64,000 nt of DNA from Adiantum capillus-veneris (lineage: Eukaryota; Streptophyta; Polypodiopsida; Polypodiales; Pteridaceae), in NCBI GenBank assembly GCA_014529385.2, contig CM043970.1:45908279-45972278 (forward strand). The letters are read 5' to 3'. Within the stretch, counting starts at the first letter, position 1. Every line of letters starts with the position of its first letter. Under the pieces are notes generated by a model, which had not been told where the DNA came from, did no database searches, and saw only the letters and a list, made by a program, of their open reading frames with translations. Both the position numbers and the translations under genes were made by a program. This document shows, piece after piece, positions 29,001-37,118 of this stretch.

Positions 29001-29854
29001 CTAAGATGTGTTTTTCCTTTCTTTACTACTACCGTGAAGTCGAATTCCAGTAAGATAATGAACCATCTCACTATTCTCCCCGTATTGCATGGTTTATTCA
29101 CTAGGTAGAGCAAGGCTTGGTGATCCGTAAAAAACACAAACTTGTTGGCTAGAAGATAATGCCGAAATTTTTTCACAACATATATCATTCCTAATCCCTC
29201 TCGCTCTGTTGTGGTGTAATTCTTCTCTACATTGTTGAGCTGTCGACTGGCGTAACAGATAGGAAAATCCATGTTTCCTTCTTCTGGCTGAGCCAGAATG
29301 CATCCTATTGCATATGCCGAAGCATCTATATGCACATGGAATATCTGCTCCCAATCTGGTGATTTCAAGACTGGAGCAGTAATGAGTGCCTCTTTCAATT
29401 TCTTGAACGATTCCTCACACTCCTCTGTCCATTCAAAGTTCACTATTAGCCTGTAAAGTGGTTGGCCTATTATAGCGTACATGTAAATGAATCGTCTATA
29501 ATATCCGCAATGTCCCATAAAGCTCTGTACTTGTTTCGCATTGGCTGGTCTAGACATATCCACTATAACTTTTATCTTCTCTAAATCCGTGGATATTCCG
29601 TTTTGTGAGACAATATGTCCCAGAATTCTTCCCTGTCGGACCATAAACACACATTTCTCAGGATTGAGACAAATGCGATATGTCCTACATTTCTCAAATA
29701 CTCTTCTTAGGTGTTCTAGATGCTCATCTCTCAGAAGAGAATGTACACATAAGTCATCCATGTATATTTCTAGAAACAACCTTAAGTATTCTTTGAAAGC
29801 ATGCGTCATCAGCCTCTGGAAGGTTGCGGGAGCATTGGTTAGACCAAAAGGCAT
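26003..29854 (-). CDS. pol of E3: RT C-terminal part, RNase H, integrase, PR2, W-I-P-K tail
   Basis: 1283 codons. RT: MPFGLTNAPATFQRLM, then catalytic YMDD (about residue 30). RNase H: HIDASAYAIG (about 178), TTEREGLG, FFTDHQAL and ADHLSRL (about 288). Integrase: H..GGH..CDDC zinc block (about 515-560), then GIDYVG (first D), VSDRGTHF (second D) and ANGQAEATNK (E), then the C-terminal domain with VGDYVLVYTLK. After integrase come a protease-like domain with LLDSGAQANLLS (about 941) and a basic repeat tail to about residue 1230. No Tat/Athila integrase that I know is followed by a D-S-G-A domain. The reading frame continues from 29839-31680 after a frameshift. Confidence 0.9.
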   Translation of the reverse strand: MPFGLTNAPATFQRLMTHAFKEYLRLFLEIYMDDLCVHSLLRDEHLEHLRRVFEKCRTYRICLNPEKCVFMVRQGRILGHIVSQNGISTDLEKIKVIVDMSRPANAKQVQSFMGHCGYYRRFIYMYAIIGQPLYRLIVNFEWTEECEESFKKLKEALITAPVLKSPDWEQIFHVHIDASAYAIGCILAQPEEGNMDFPICYASRQLNNVEKNYTTTEREGLGMIYVVKKFRHYLLANKFVFFTDHQALLYLVNKPCNTGRIVRWFIILLEFDFTVVVKKGKTHLRADHLSRLTNGEDPIGVDDDMPDAYLFNIEMIPKWSQNVVNLLTYGGEFDRGEYNQKHIAIQQSKNLQLVAGRLYQLGNDHVLRLCINPEEYNIYLREAHVQECAFHCSRRNTYRNLLQLGVYWPRMKESIHEYVTVCIVCSSKPPAEYSTLYQIMIAPEWSQYIVDYLTNRTFPEGTSKARQKSVETEARDYSLIGDQLYKRCKDNQLRICASESEYVIILEQAHGGVGGGHFLGDKTAKLILAAGIWWPTLHMDAEEYVKRCDDCQRTKVPLKRDDMPLRPMMGARAFAKWGIDYVGPISPPAYKTHAQYIIVATDYLTKWVEAKATQKADAITTAQFLYEYVFVRYGLPIEIVSDRGTHFINEVIEILLDEFMVIHRKSAPYHPQANGQAEATNKTICTVLTKIVSESRTDWDQKLHSTLWAYRVAYKTSIGTTPYNMVFGLNAILPIEFLISTLRVAKDLEWTGHELSDRIDDLEKLDELRLKAVASIYAQKRRQKEFFDKHVRTKEFKVGDYVLVYTLKQHAKNLKKRGMGPLVIKDLSPSGAVKLATLDGEEMPNWISGCRVKKYLLPLTQDMLLKIHQEKLRVQNKKMIVEEAQAEAKEKMEKRRLLRQKQRNEGAIRINAVSITEMDNDKEEPIIECKVGTNQIKARALLDSGAQANLLSLSLYRQLTNDTKLQTAKQELKSYSANSIKTVGCTVLHIQINQYVYPHMFYVVEDQATQQPLLLGQPWQKQYNAMIDWISKSVLIKYKGESQSVKFTKGAEPTPKDESNNKGKQQPEKKKKQWQPKVSLQPDYSSTRNSQQWIRKTSNNITAQPWEKTESKLVWRPKKVVPENTKVENRVFNTRQQSDSRQSRTVKQIWIPKKFMTAQSYSKQIWIPKICKQEIPSVQSTETPRYFKARKSPQRTKQVWVAKSLWQAQAKRKQIWIVQKNNKVKMNPSTNSTTEVSPTQNPTTNPSIKQRAALLERLLYHRSAIALGTYDQNNYNASPTDTS
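26120..26700 (-). other. W-I-P-K repeat tail of E3
   Basis: Residues about 1050-1245 of the pol frame. Units: QQWIRK, LVWRPKK, KQIWIPKKFMTAQ, KQIWIPKICKQ, KQVWVAKS and KQIWIVQK, in a Lys/Gln/Ser-rich background with almost no acidic residues. Spacing 14-40 residues. No known domain recognised. Confidence 0.75.
26735..27085 (-). other. Second aspartic-protease-like domain (PR2) in E3 pol
   Basis: Residues about 925-1045 of the 26003-29854 frame. ARALLDSGAQANLLSLSLYR carries the D-S-G-A triad; LLLGQPWQKQYNAMIDW, about 75 residues on, corresponds to the hydrophobic-hydrophobic-G motif that closes a retropepsin fold. It lies after integrase, whereas PR1 lies before RT, so the polyprotein has two such domains. 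E4 has the same domain with D-S-G changed to D-P-D. Confidence 0.75.
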
Positions 29855-31680
29855 AACCCTATAAGCATAAATTCCCCACTCCGTTGCAAAAGTGTTTTAT
29901 GTTGATCTTCCAGTGCTATGGCTAGCTGGTTATATCCTGAAAAACCATCAAGAAAGGAGTAGGCTGTTTTCCCTGATACACGCTCTAGAACATGATCAGT
30001 TATCGGCAGGGGATAATTGTCCCTGATTGTTGCAGCATTCACTTTCTTTAAGTTGACACACACTCGGAGTTTTCCGTTCTTCTTGGGTACTACCACAATC
30101 GGAGATACCCAATCGGTGTGTTCAATTTCGTATATGAATTCAGCTTCCATTAGCTTATCTATCTCTTCTTTGATTCGCTTAGCAAAAGTATCATTATATG
30201 TGTATGGTCTCTGTCTGCTAGGCTTTGCGTCTTGTTTCAGTGGGATTGTGTGTTGGCATATCGATGGGTCAACTCCCTTTAAGTCTTTATAAGACCATGC
30301 AAACACATCCCTATACTCTCTGAGAAGACTCAAAAGTCTCTCTTCCTCGCCTGGAGACAAATCTGTGGCTATGTACACCGGTCTAGGTGTCTCACCTGGA
30401 GCTGCTAAATCAACTTTTTTTGCATCCTCCGGTCCGTCATAAGATTCGTTCTCCCTTCTCTCTCGAATAGGTTGGGTTAATACCACCTTCCTATCCTCTA
30501 TTGTGAATTTCCTATAGTGAGAGGGAACATCCATGTTTTCCATGATTTTGGCGTTTTCGTCCTCTCCACTCTCAATTTCTGTCGTCCAAACTTCTTTCAG
30601 AGTTTTCTTGAGCTCTCTGTACTTGTTTCTACGTTCTAGTTTGGACTCCATGTGTTCTCTGTTGCGCTTGTTCTTTTCTGATTTTTCAGTTTCAGTTTTT
30701 GTTCCATTCCTTTGAACTCGATTTCTTGAGCCTCGTTTGTCTTTTCGTAAGCTCTTTTGATCATTGCCTCTCATTCTTCCAGAAATCTTGTCCTTAACAC
30801 AATCTTCCGCCTTTACTAGCATTAGGAATTGATTTTTTTCTCTTATTCTAGGCATCGGATTGGTTCTAACCCCCTTTGTTTTTTTCTTTGCTCTATAGCG
30901 TTTCTGGCGTTGTTTAGTTTGGTTCGGAAAATCATAAAATCGGACATCCGTTATAGTTTCTTCGTTTCCGCTTGAATTGTCCGTTGACTCGTTGTCTGCT
31001 TCATTTCCCCACTCAGGATGATCGGGAATGTCGTGAAACACCTCCTCTTCATCTTCCTTTTCCAGTGTATCGTTCTTTTCAGTTTCTTTTTCGAGTACAG
31101 TTCTCAACATGAAGTACGGAACCACGTCGTACCCGTCCTTGTCACAAAATTTTGTTGTGGGACCATCCCGAATTGCACAAACATCTAGGGTTTCTAGAAT
31201 GTGTGTCCATTCTAATGGTTCAAGCGTGTCCTCTGGAAAGGGTTCTCCTATATAAGTTTCGTCTTCGATAGCCCTTTCTAAAACACATTCTTCTCGTTTC
31301 AGACTTCCACATTTCGAAGCTCCACACATCCATAACTCCTTGGGTTTACCTAACCAAGCTGGAAATTCGGATCCCGCCAAAGTAGCTGAATCAAACTCCT
31401 CCACCGGTGTTCGGTTCACATCTTTGTAGCTATGGTCTTTCAGGTTCACACGTGTAGTGGTTTCCATATTTCTCAGGTATATGTGATCGTAGCCCCAATC
31501 CTGGACCATTTTCAACTGTCTCATGAATGGTCTTCCCAGTATGATATCATAGTTATTCTCCTTGCCAAAATCGACAATAGCAAAAGTATGTTCGTATTCA
31601 ATGCAGCAAGAAGTCACTACGACTTTCTCTAATAACCCCATAGGTTTCTCCATGTGTCCATCTGCTAATTGGAGTTTCAA
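29839..31680 (-). CDS. E3: end of PR1, protease-RT spacer, RT N-terminal part
   Basis: 613 open codons (opening at TTG 31680; in reality a continuation of the upstream frame across TAG 31708). It starts within PR1 (NNYDIILGRPFMRQL). A long spacer follows with CGASKCGSLKREE and a very basic region (KTETEKSEKNKRNREH). RT begins with DVFAWSYKDLKGVDP, a block common to plant Gypsy RT, then VSPIVVVPKKNGKLRVCVNL and YSFLDGFSGYNQ, which carries the first catalytic Asp. Just past GYNQLAIALEDQHKT a one-base deletion shifts the frame; the rest of RT is in 26003-29854. Confidence 0.9.
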   Translation of the reverse strand: MKLQLADGHMEKPMGLLEKVVVTSCCIEYEHTFAIVDFGKENNYDIILGRPFMRQLKMVQDWGYDHIYLRNMETTTRVNLKDHSYKDVNRTPVEEFDSATLAGSEFPAWLGKPKELWMCGASKCGSLKREECVLERAIEDETYIGEPFPEDTLEPLEWTHILETLDVCAIRDGPTTKFCDKDGYDVVPYFMLRTVLEKETEKNDTLEKEDEEEVFHDIPDHPEWGNEADNESTDNSSGNEETITDVRFYDFPNQTKQRQKRYRAKKKTKGVRTNPMPRIREKNQFLMLVKAEDCVKDKISGRMRGNDQKSLRKDKRGSRNRVQRNGTKTETEKSEKNKRNREHMESKLERRNKYRELKKTLKEVWTTEIESGEDENAKIMENMDVPSHYRKFTIEDRKVVLTQPIRERRENESYDGPEDAKKVDLAAPGETPRPVYIATDLSPGEEERLLSLLREYRDVFAWSYKDLKGVDPSICQHTIPLKQDAKPSRQRPYTYNDTFAKRIKEEIDKLMEAEFIYEIEHTDWVSPIVVVPKKNGKLRVCVNLKKVNAATIRDNYPLPITDHVLERVSGKTAYSFLDGFSGYNQLAIALEDQHKTLLQRSGEFMLIGLCLLV

Positions 31681-31707
31681 CCTAGTCTTCCTTATTGCTG
31701 GTTTCCC

Positions 31708-32946
31708 CTATTTTTTCCAGATTTCTTTTGTAGCAATGGCTACCCCAGCTCCGCTGTCTAGTATTGCCATCGTCTTCACTCCTTGGAATTCAACTGGTAA
31801 GGTTGTATTCCCCTCTTCACCTTCGCAATACTCTCCGACCTTGTTTAAGGGTACAGGCTTAGCGTTCTTTTGTGGTTTACTCAGCTCTTGTATACCCTCT
31901 TGCAGTCTCGATGTTGGGTCTTTTACCCCAAATTTCTCCAAGCATTTTCCTACAGTGGTCCACATATGTGGTCTTAACCTCAAAAGCTCAGCTAGAGTGA
32001 TAGTGCATGTCACTGGTGTTGACAAGATCTCTATCAATCCTTGCGAGTCCATGACTTTTTCTGATGAGATTCTTCGTGAGGGAAGTGCTCTAATCTCGGA
32101 TTTTACTTCATACTCTCCTAAGTATGAAGGTAAGGTATTCAGTGAATGAGGTTTGCTCTCCATTGTTCTAACAGAGCCCCCATCTCCCCAGTAAGATTGC
32201 AGATCCAAGTCCACTTGAGATCCTGCCTCAAATTCCACTATGGGAGGATTCCTGATGTCCTTTTCCCAATTTGTCAGATTAGCTTGGCAACTTAGCTCGT
32301 TTGCAAAGTTTGCCTCTCTCACTTGTTTCCAAAATTCATTGTAATCCTCATCTCTTCCGTAAGACCTCTGTATGACTGGATGAAAACTCTCTATCTCCTG
32401 ATCGGTTGTGTTCAATACTATGCGGTCATCCTTGTGTGTATTTTCAGGCTTTTGTGCACTGAGAGTCTTTTCAGCTACCCGTGAAACGACAGTCTCTTGC
32501 TGAATTGGGTTTTCCGTTCCACAATTAATTGTTTCTTTTGGTGGTTCTAATAAGGCTTGTGCAGTCTCAATCATTTTCTGGCACATTTCAAGTCTCTGCT
32601 TTTCCAATTCCGCGTTTGGGTATGTCATCCACCTCTGTTCTTGTGTTTGGTTGTTCTTTAACCTAGCTTCGTAAGCTCTCATCAGTGCGTCCAATGGTTC
32701 GTGTACTTTGTCGACTAGCACTGATCCCCCTGAGCTTAAGCTAGTTGTTTCTTTGATACTCTTTTGTTTCGTTCCTTCAGGGCTCATCTCTCGTTTCCCG
32801 TTTTGACTCTCAAGTTTTTCTAATCTATCTTTCGTTTGCTTTAGTTCCTCAGCTAGAATAGCGTCTTCACGTTCTTTTCTCAACTTCATGCGTGCTTTTC
32901 TAGCTTTCCATGTGTTTCTCTGACTCCGCGGTCCTTGACTAACCAC
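31708..32946 (-). CDS. E3: gag-protease linker and N-terminal half of PR1
   Basis: 412 open codons immediately after the TAA ending the gag frame and in the same frame, so it is a continuation, not a separate gene. It has a basic helix-like start (RNTWKARKARMKLRKERE), a conserved block (NQTQEQRWMTYPNAELEKQR) and then LRLRPHMWTTVGKCLEKFGV. PR1 begins VEFQGVKTMAILDSGAGVAI with the D-S-G-A motif. It ends in TAG directly after IWKK, inside PR1. E1 has a tryptophan codon (TGG) at this place, so the stop fits a G to A change (C to T on the other strand), as expected from deamination of methylated cytosine. Confidence 0.85.
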   Translation of the reverse strand: MVSQGPRSQRNTWKARKARMKLRKEREDAILAEELKQTKDRLEKLESQNGKREMSPEGTKQKSIKETTSLSSGGSVLVDKVHEPLDALMRAYEARLKNNQTQEQRWMTYPNAELEKQRLEMCQKMIETAQALLEPPKETINCGTENPIQQETVVSRVAEKTLSAQKPENTHKDDRIVLNTTDQEIESFHPVIQRSYGRDEDYNEFWKQVREANFANELSCQANLTNWEKDIRNPPIVEFEAGSQVDLDLQSYWGDGGSVRTMESKPHSLNTLPSYLGEYEVKSEIRALPSRRISSEKVMDSQGLIEILSTPVTCTITLAELLRLRPHMWTTVGKCLEKFGVKDPTSRLQEGIQELSKPQKNAKPVPLNKVGEYCEGEEGNTTLPVEFQGVKTMAILDSGAGVAIATKEIWKK

Positions 32947-35244
32947 TTATGCCGCTAACTTTCCATTCTCAGGTTCTCTAGTGGTTTTCTTAGCTTGAGC
33001 TCTAGTAACAACTTGCGTTGGTACCAGAGTTTCATTTTCAGACCCACTGCTGGTAGGAATAGTTTCTAGCATATTCAACATGTGTGCACCAGATTCTTCA
33101 TAATAGGCTTGAACAGGCACTAAGGCTTGTTCTTCCTGATTCTCTAAGGTTGGTGCATATCTAATGCCCACTGGTCTTGCTCCTGGTAAAGGTGGTTGTT
33201 GTCCCAATACCGGTTGCGGTCTTTCTATCCCCATAGGTCCTGGTACATTTCCCGTTGGGTATCGAGGTACTGGATGTACTTGAGGTGGTGCTAATTGAGC
33301 AGGAGGTGCATACTGACGCTCCCTTATATACCCCTTGTTGTAATAGCACTCCTCTGTTGGGTGGTTTGTCCATTTTTGTTCGATAGCACACCATTTCAGT
33401 GTTTTTGGCAATGGTTTTTGGTATGGTGCCATCCTTTTTAGAGCATCTTCTATCATTTGCTCTACATTTGGCATGGTTGTTGTTTGAACATTCTTTTTAG
33501 TGGTAGTCTCGCTCGCTACGGAGGAGGAGCTACTGGATGCAAAATCAGTATCCGCTGACACCTCTCCATAAACCGTACAGTTATCCACTAAGTACAATGC
33601 TTCTCTCGTTACTTGCTCGAAACTTGTACAAGCTTTCAAGTGCAAGTCCTTCTTGAGAGTGTCGTTTCTCAATCCCTCAATAAAGAGAACAGATAGTCTG
33701 TCATCTTGTGGTCGTTCACGTACTGGACATCTCTCAATGTATTGTTTGAAGCGAAGTGAAGCTTCCTTCACTTTTTCGTGTTCTCTCTGTTTAAAAGCAT
33801 ATATTTGTGAGACCGTATTGTGCTTAATCCCTCGTTTTGAGAATTCCTCAGCAAACTCTCTTAGCAAATGGTCAATGTCATGGAATCCCCCTATGTTCAG
33901 TGGTTGAAACCATGTCAATGCTGTACCTTCTAGAGTAAGACCAAATCCCTCGTATTGTGTATGGAAATCTGTTATCTGCTCAGCTCTTAAGACTTGCTTA
34001 AAGAGTGACACATGTGCATACGGATCTCCTGAACCACCATACTTCTTTGGCATACACTTCGCGACTTGAGATGGTCTCATACGTCTATGGTCTGCTACCA
34101 ATCTCATTGCTCCTATGTCCCGGCTAAAGCTTTCTCTAGCATCATGGACTTCATGGGTTACCCTTGTCGGTTCCCCTGCCCTGAATCTACTACTAGGAGG
34201 TAAATGTGATGGTTCCGCTTCGAACCTTGGACCTGGAGTGGTATATGTGGGGATTGGAACTGCACTACCTCGATTCGTATCCATTGACTCTCTGGAATGT
34301 AATGATCCCATTGGTCCGGGCTTCGAGTACTGAGGTTGACTGAAAGAGTCAGCAGCCTGAGTTCTTTGTCCTCCTGTCGTCATTGGGTTTTGCACTCCAT
34401 TTGTTGGTGCTAGTCTTTGTGAGCTAGAAGTAACATAATACTGATGTAGTGGTCCCCCAAAGTATGTATATCCTTCTAATTCTTTCTTGCCCATTGTTGA
34501 GTATTGCCTGCCATACTTGTCGTAAGCAGCAATTTTCACTTCCGATCCCTCTGTGTAGGTAAAGACATAAAGTCTTTTTATGTCTGTCAACTCTCCGGTG
34601 TAGGGTTCTTCACATCTATAATAGAGATCTTGCTCCCCATTATTATATTTGTATAGCCCCACATAGATGTTATCAGTGTTGATCCTTGTAGTTTCATTCT
34701 CTCTTCTTAACCTCGCATCAGGGAAGTTCATTATTGGTGCCTTCTCCTCAAGTTCTTCATCTACTTTGGCTTTGGTGCCCTTCAATCCCCACTTGTCCAC
34801 AATGTTTGGGTTTAGGACTACCAAGTACATGGTACCCTCGTCATCTAGATATCTATCTCCGCTATAGCTCACAGGCACTAAGTCCTTGAACTCACTAGGT
34901 CTCTCTTCTATCTTTACACAATAGCGGTCCATTCCATCCTTGTAGATCTTGGCACCTTGCTCATTGTCGTACCGGTATTTTATGAACAATAGCTTCATTG
35001 CAGCGGAAGGGTTTGATGATCCTGTTGCCATATTTTCTCTGTTGTTCAGGTTCAAGTGTTCCAAGTGTTCGGTGAAAATCTCGTAAGATCTCTCCGAAGA
35101 AGTATCAGAGACACTTCCTTCAAAGATCGGCTCTAATGGTTGCACCCAACTTTGGTTTACACTTCCCTCGGTTGATATGACACTTGCTGGTTCCCCTTGT
35201 TTTGGTTGGTTATTCTGGAGGTTCCTGCCCGATCTCAAATTCAT
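32947..35244 (-). CDS. E3 gag
   Basis: About 765 codons from ATG 35244 (MNLRSGRNLQN). N-terminal 390 residues are variable and include a block also seen in E1 and the 54745-56161 relic (YRCEEPYTGEL, DKYGRQY). The gag/capsid domain spans residues about 400-560: GDPYAHVSLFKQVLRAEQIT, YEGFGLTLEGTALTWFQPL, NTVSQIYAFKQRE and REALYLVDNC. A zinc-knuckle-like block follows (KWCAIEQKWTNHPTEECYY), then LGQQPPLPGAR and VVTRAQAKK. The frame ends in TAA at 32947, where E1 reads through, so this stop too is probably a lesion. Confidence 0.88.
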   Translation of the reverse strand: MNLRSGRNLQNNQPKQGEPASVISTEGSVNQSWVQPLEPIFEGSVSDTSSERSYEIFTEHLEHLNLNNRENMATGSSNPSAAMKLLFIKYRYDNEQGAKIYKDGMDRYCVKIEERPSEFKDLVPVSYSGDRYLDDEGTMYLVVLNPNIVDKWGLKGTKAKVDEELEEKAPIMNFPDARLRRENETTRINTDNIYVGLYKYNNGEQDLYYRCEEPYTGELTDIKRLYVFTYTEGSEVKIAAYDKYGRQYSTMGKKELEGYTYFGGPLHQYYVTSSSQRLAPTNGVQNPMTTGGQRTQAADSFSQPQYSKPGPMGSLHSRESMDTNRGSAVPIPTYTTPGPRFEAEPSHLPPSSRFRAGEPTRVTHEVHDARESFSRDIGAMRLVADHRRMRPSQVAKCMPKKYGGSGDPYAHVSLFKQVLRAEQITDFHTQYEGFGLTLEGTALTWFQPLNIGGFHDIDHLLREFAEEFSKRGIKHNTVSQIYAFKQREHEKVKEASLRFKQYIERCPVRERPQDDRLSVLFIEGLRNDTLKKDLHLKACTSFEQVTREALYLVDNCTVYGEVSADTDFASSSSSSVASETTTKKNVQTTTMPNVEQMIEDALKRMAPYQKPLPKTLKWCAIEQKWTNHPTEECYYNKGYIRERQYAPPAQLAPPQVHPVPRYPTGNVPGPMGIERPQPVLGQQPPLPGARPVGIRYAPTLENQEEQALVPVQAYYEESGAHMLNMLETIPTSSGSENETLVPTQVVTRAQAKKTTREPENGKLAA

Positions 35245-35412
35245 CAATTCCCCTAAAGGACTTTAACTTTTCCGTCTCGGCAATTTGTTTTCCTCAAGTT
35301 TTTGTGGTCAGAATTGATCCAAACTGATTGATACTTTGTCAATTGTTTAATCTTGTCAGTTGGACAACTTATGTTTCATCAAGTGAGAATTTTGTTGCAG
35401 TTATGCTGAAAA

Positions 35413-35436
35413 AGACATTATACGCGTATGATGTCT
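35413..35436. repeat. Single B-type palindrome in E3 leader
   Basis: Matches the array B palindrome with one change (ATTATACG for ATCATACG in the left arm). It lies 170 bp upstream of E3 gag, the same relative place as arrays A and B. Confidence 0.9.
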
Positions 35437-35557
35437 TTTTTCACAGATTTAGACTATTTTGGTTATGCTCACTCTCAGTAGCCCCCTTATGCTCTGTCCA
35501 CTCACAAAATTTAGTTTGAACTCTGTTTGAGCAAGTTATGGCTAATTTAGGCTTTTC

Positions 35558-36184
35558 TTGGCAATTTTCCAAAACTGTCAGAAGGGTATCATTCTCTCCA
35601 ATGGTGTTTTAGTGGGTATCTCTTCATTCATGGGGCAATCTCTTAGCAAGAAAATCAAAACTTTTGAAGCCCCAATCATCTTCACATTGGGTTTCACCTC
35701 TTCAAAGTCAACTTCTCCTCTCTTCACACATACCTTTCATCGGGGGCACCATACCTTCTTAAGTGGAAGAGGGCATGAATACTTGGTGATGAACGGATGT
35801 TTCCAAACCTTCTTCATTTGGTTCTTTGGTGTATGGAGGTTGCACATTGTGATGCTTCTGGTCTTCATCATAGATGAAAAACTTGTTGATTGCTACATGT
35901 GGATATTTCATGAATCAGTACCAAAATCTATTCTCTTCCAATGTGCTGGAAGCAATAGAAACCTTCGTCTATTATCTACTTATGTGGTAAACCATTTGCA
36001 ATATCTTCCAATAGCAGTTGGAAGCATGGATCAAGCTTTCCTAAATCATGAAGATCATAGAAATTTTGACTTGATGAGCCTACCCAGGTTGAATGAAATT
36101 TATGAGCTACAATTCAGGAATTTTCTCATACAAGCTCTTGAAGATCGTAGCAGATACATCAACTTTACACATGAGGAAGAGTAA
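35558..36184 (+). CDS. 3' open frame of long-LTR element E6 (unknown protein)
   Basis: 208 open codons (opening at TTG; first internal ATG near 35631). It contains a hydrophobic aromatic stretch (CFQTFFIWFFGVWRLHIVML) that could be a membrane segment, then KLVDCYMWIFHESVP and LNEIYELQFRNFLIQALED. I recognise no family. It lies just upstream of the E6 polypurine tract and 3' LTR, so it is a 3' accessory frame or the end of pol. The start of the E6 sequence relative to the E3 leader cannot be fixed; it lies somewhere in 35440-35600. Confidence 0.4.
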   Translation: MAIFQNCQKGIILSNGVLVGISSFMGQSLSKKIKTFEAPIIFTLGFTSSKSTSPLFTHTFHRGHHTFLSGRGHEYLVMNGCFQTFFIWFFGVWRLHIVMLLVFIIDEKLVDCYMWIFHESVPKSILFQCAGSNRNLRLLSTYVVNHLQYLPIAVGSMDQAFLNHEDHRNFDLMSLPRLNEIYELQFRNFLIQALEDRSRYINFTHEEE

Positions 36185-36208
36185 CCAATCTTTTATATCA
36201 CATTCATA

Positions 36209-36502
36209 GTGATAGATGCAATGATGGACAAAAATAAAATCTACAAGTTTCTTCAACCGAAATCAGTAAGTGATTCCATACCATACATCTCTCTTTGGGA
36301 AAGATATTTCAAGATCTTTGATCCTGGGGGGTGCTTATGGAAACTTTCTCAATGGAGGAGGTTTACTCCGCCACTTCATTACATCCTTCTATTGTCTATG
36401 AGAACCTTCCATATAACACAAGGTTTCTTAATCATACAACAAAGTTTCTTCAAAGATGAGAGCAGACAAAGACAGACGTTACACAATCTACATGTTGTAT
36501 GA
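36209..36502 (+). CDS. Second 3' frame of E6 (unknown)
   Basis: 97 open codons shortly after the 35558-36184 stop. Contains SVSDSIPYISLWERYFKIFD. Possibly the continuation of the same protein after a lesion. No family recognised. Confidence 0.3.
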   Translation: MIDAMMDKNKIYKFLQPKSVSDSIPYISLWERYFKIFDPGGCLWKLSQWRRFTPPLHYILLLSMRTFHITQGFLIIQQSFFKDESRQRQTLHNLHVV

Positions 36503-36510
36503 TCGGATAA

Positions 36511-36530
36511 ATGGTACATGAATGTACCAT
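36511..36530. other. Hairpin before the E6 polypurine tract
   Basis: ATGGTACAT-GA-ATGTACCAT: perfect 9-bp arms with a 2-bp centre, 6 bp upstream of the G-tract. Confidence 0.6.
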
Positions 36531-36535
36531 TATCT

Positions 36536-36546
36536 AAGGGGGGGGC
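36536..36546 (+). other. Polypurine tract of E6
   Basis: AAGGGGGGGGC three bases before the LTR start TGATAGCC. Confidence 0.85.
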
Positions 36547-36549
36547 TAA

Positions 36550-36777
36550 TGATAGCCGTTTTTTGGCTTTCCATAATTTCCATAGTAAGCTACCTCACCC
36601 TATCAAATCACTCAAAAATTTTGGTTATCCCTACCATTTCACTGTACATAGGCGTGTGTGAGTTAGGGACTTTCTCCATATTTTCTTAAAAACCCTCAAT
36701 TAGCTAGTCACTAGGCTAGTTGAGCCAAAAATATAAAAAATATAAAAAATATAAGGGCCCATTTGTGTGTATATTTG
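36550..36777 (+). repeat. 3' LTR of E6, truncated to about 228 bp
   Basis: Starts TGATAGCCGTTTTTTGGC and is almost identical to the first 230 bp of 42667-45255, then stops near ATATTT where E4 sequence begins. Confidence 0.9.
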
Positions 36778-36785
36778 GATGTACG

Positions 36786-37118
36786 GAGCTCCTGAGAGTG
36801 TAAGTCTGAGGAAGGAGGATTGTATTCTCGATCGACCTTGTGGAGGACACACGCTATATTCCAGAACCATTTCCAGAGGAGTTATTTGAACCCTTTGGAT
36901 GGGATCAAATACTCACCACTCTTGATGTTTGTGTGAATGAAGTGACCTTGACTAAATTTTGCGATGAAGATGGGTATGATATAACTCCCTTATTTATGAT
37001 AAAGGTGTTGAAGGAAGCTAACGAAGTTTGTGAGTGTGAAAGCAAAAATGCTGAGACAGATGGCTACGACTTGGAGCATGGGGCAAAAATGAAAACGAAG
37101 GAAGCAAAGCAACCATGA
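36786..37118 (+). pseudogene. E4: protease-RT spacer remnant
   Basis: SLRKEDCIL in one frame, then YIPEPFPEELFEPFGWDQIL and TKFCDEDGYDITPLF in the next, equivalent to the spacer after PR1 in E1 and E3. The front of PR1 and all of gag are missing at the junction with the E6 LTR. One frameshift near 36838. Confidence 0.75.

Larger units (their letters stand above)
25968..35436 (-). mobile_element. E3: near full-length Gypsy (Tat/Athila-like) coding region
   Basis: In minus order: leader with one B-type palindrome, gag, linker, protease PR1, RT, RNase H, integrase, second protease-like domain PR2, W-I-P-K tail, polypurine tract. Three lesions interrupt one polyprotein frame of about 3,080 codons: TAA at 32947, TAG at 31708 and a one-base frameshift near 29870. 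The right end is lost at an E6 fragment and the LTRs are not delimited. Confidence 0.85.

Noticed and set aside
31708-31710. Programmed amber readthrough between gag and pol in E3
   Set aside because: The stop lies inside the protease domain, and E1 has a sense codon (Trp) at the same site, so a point mutation is the simpler reading.
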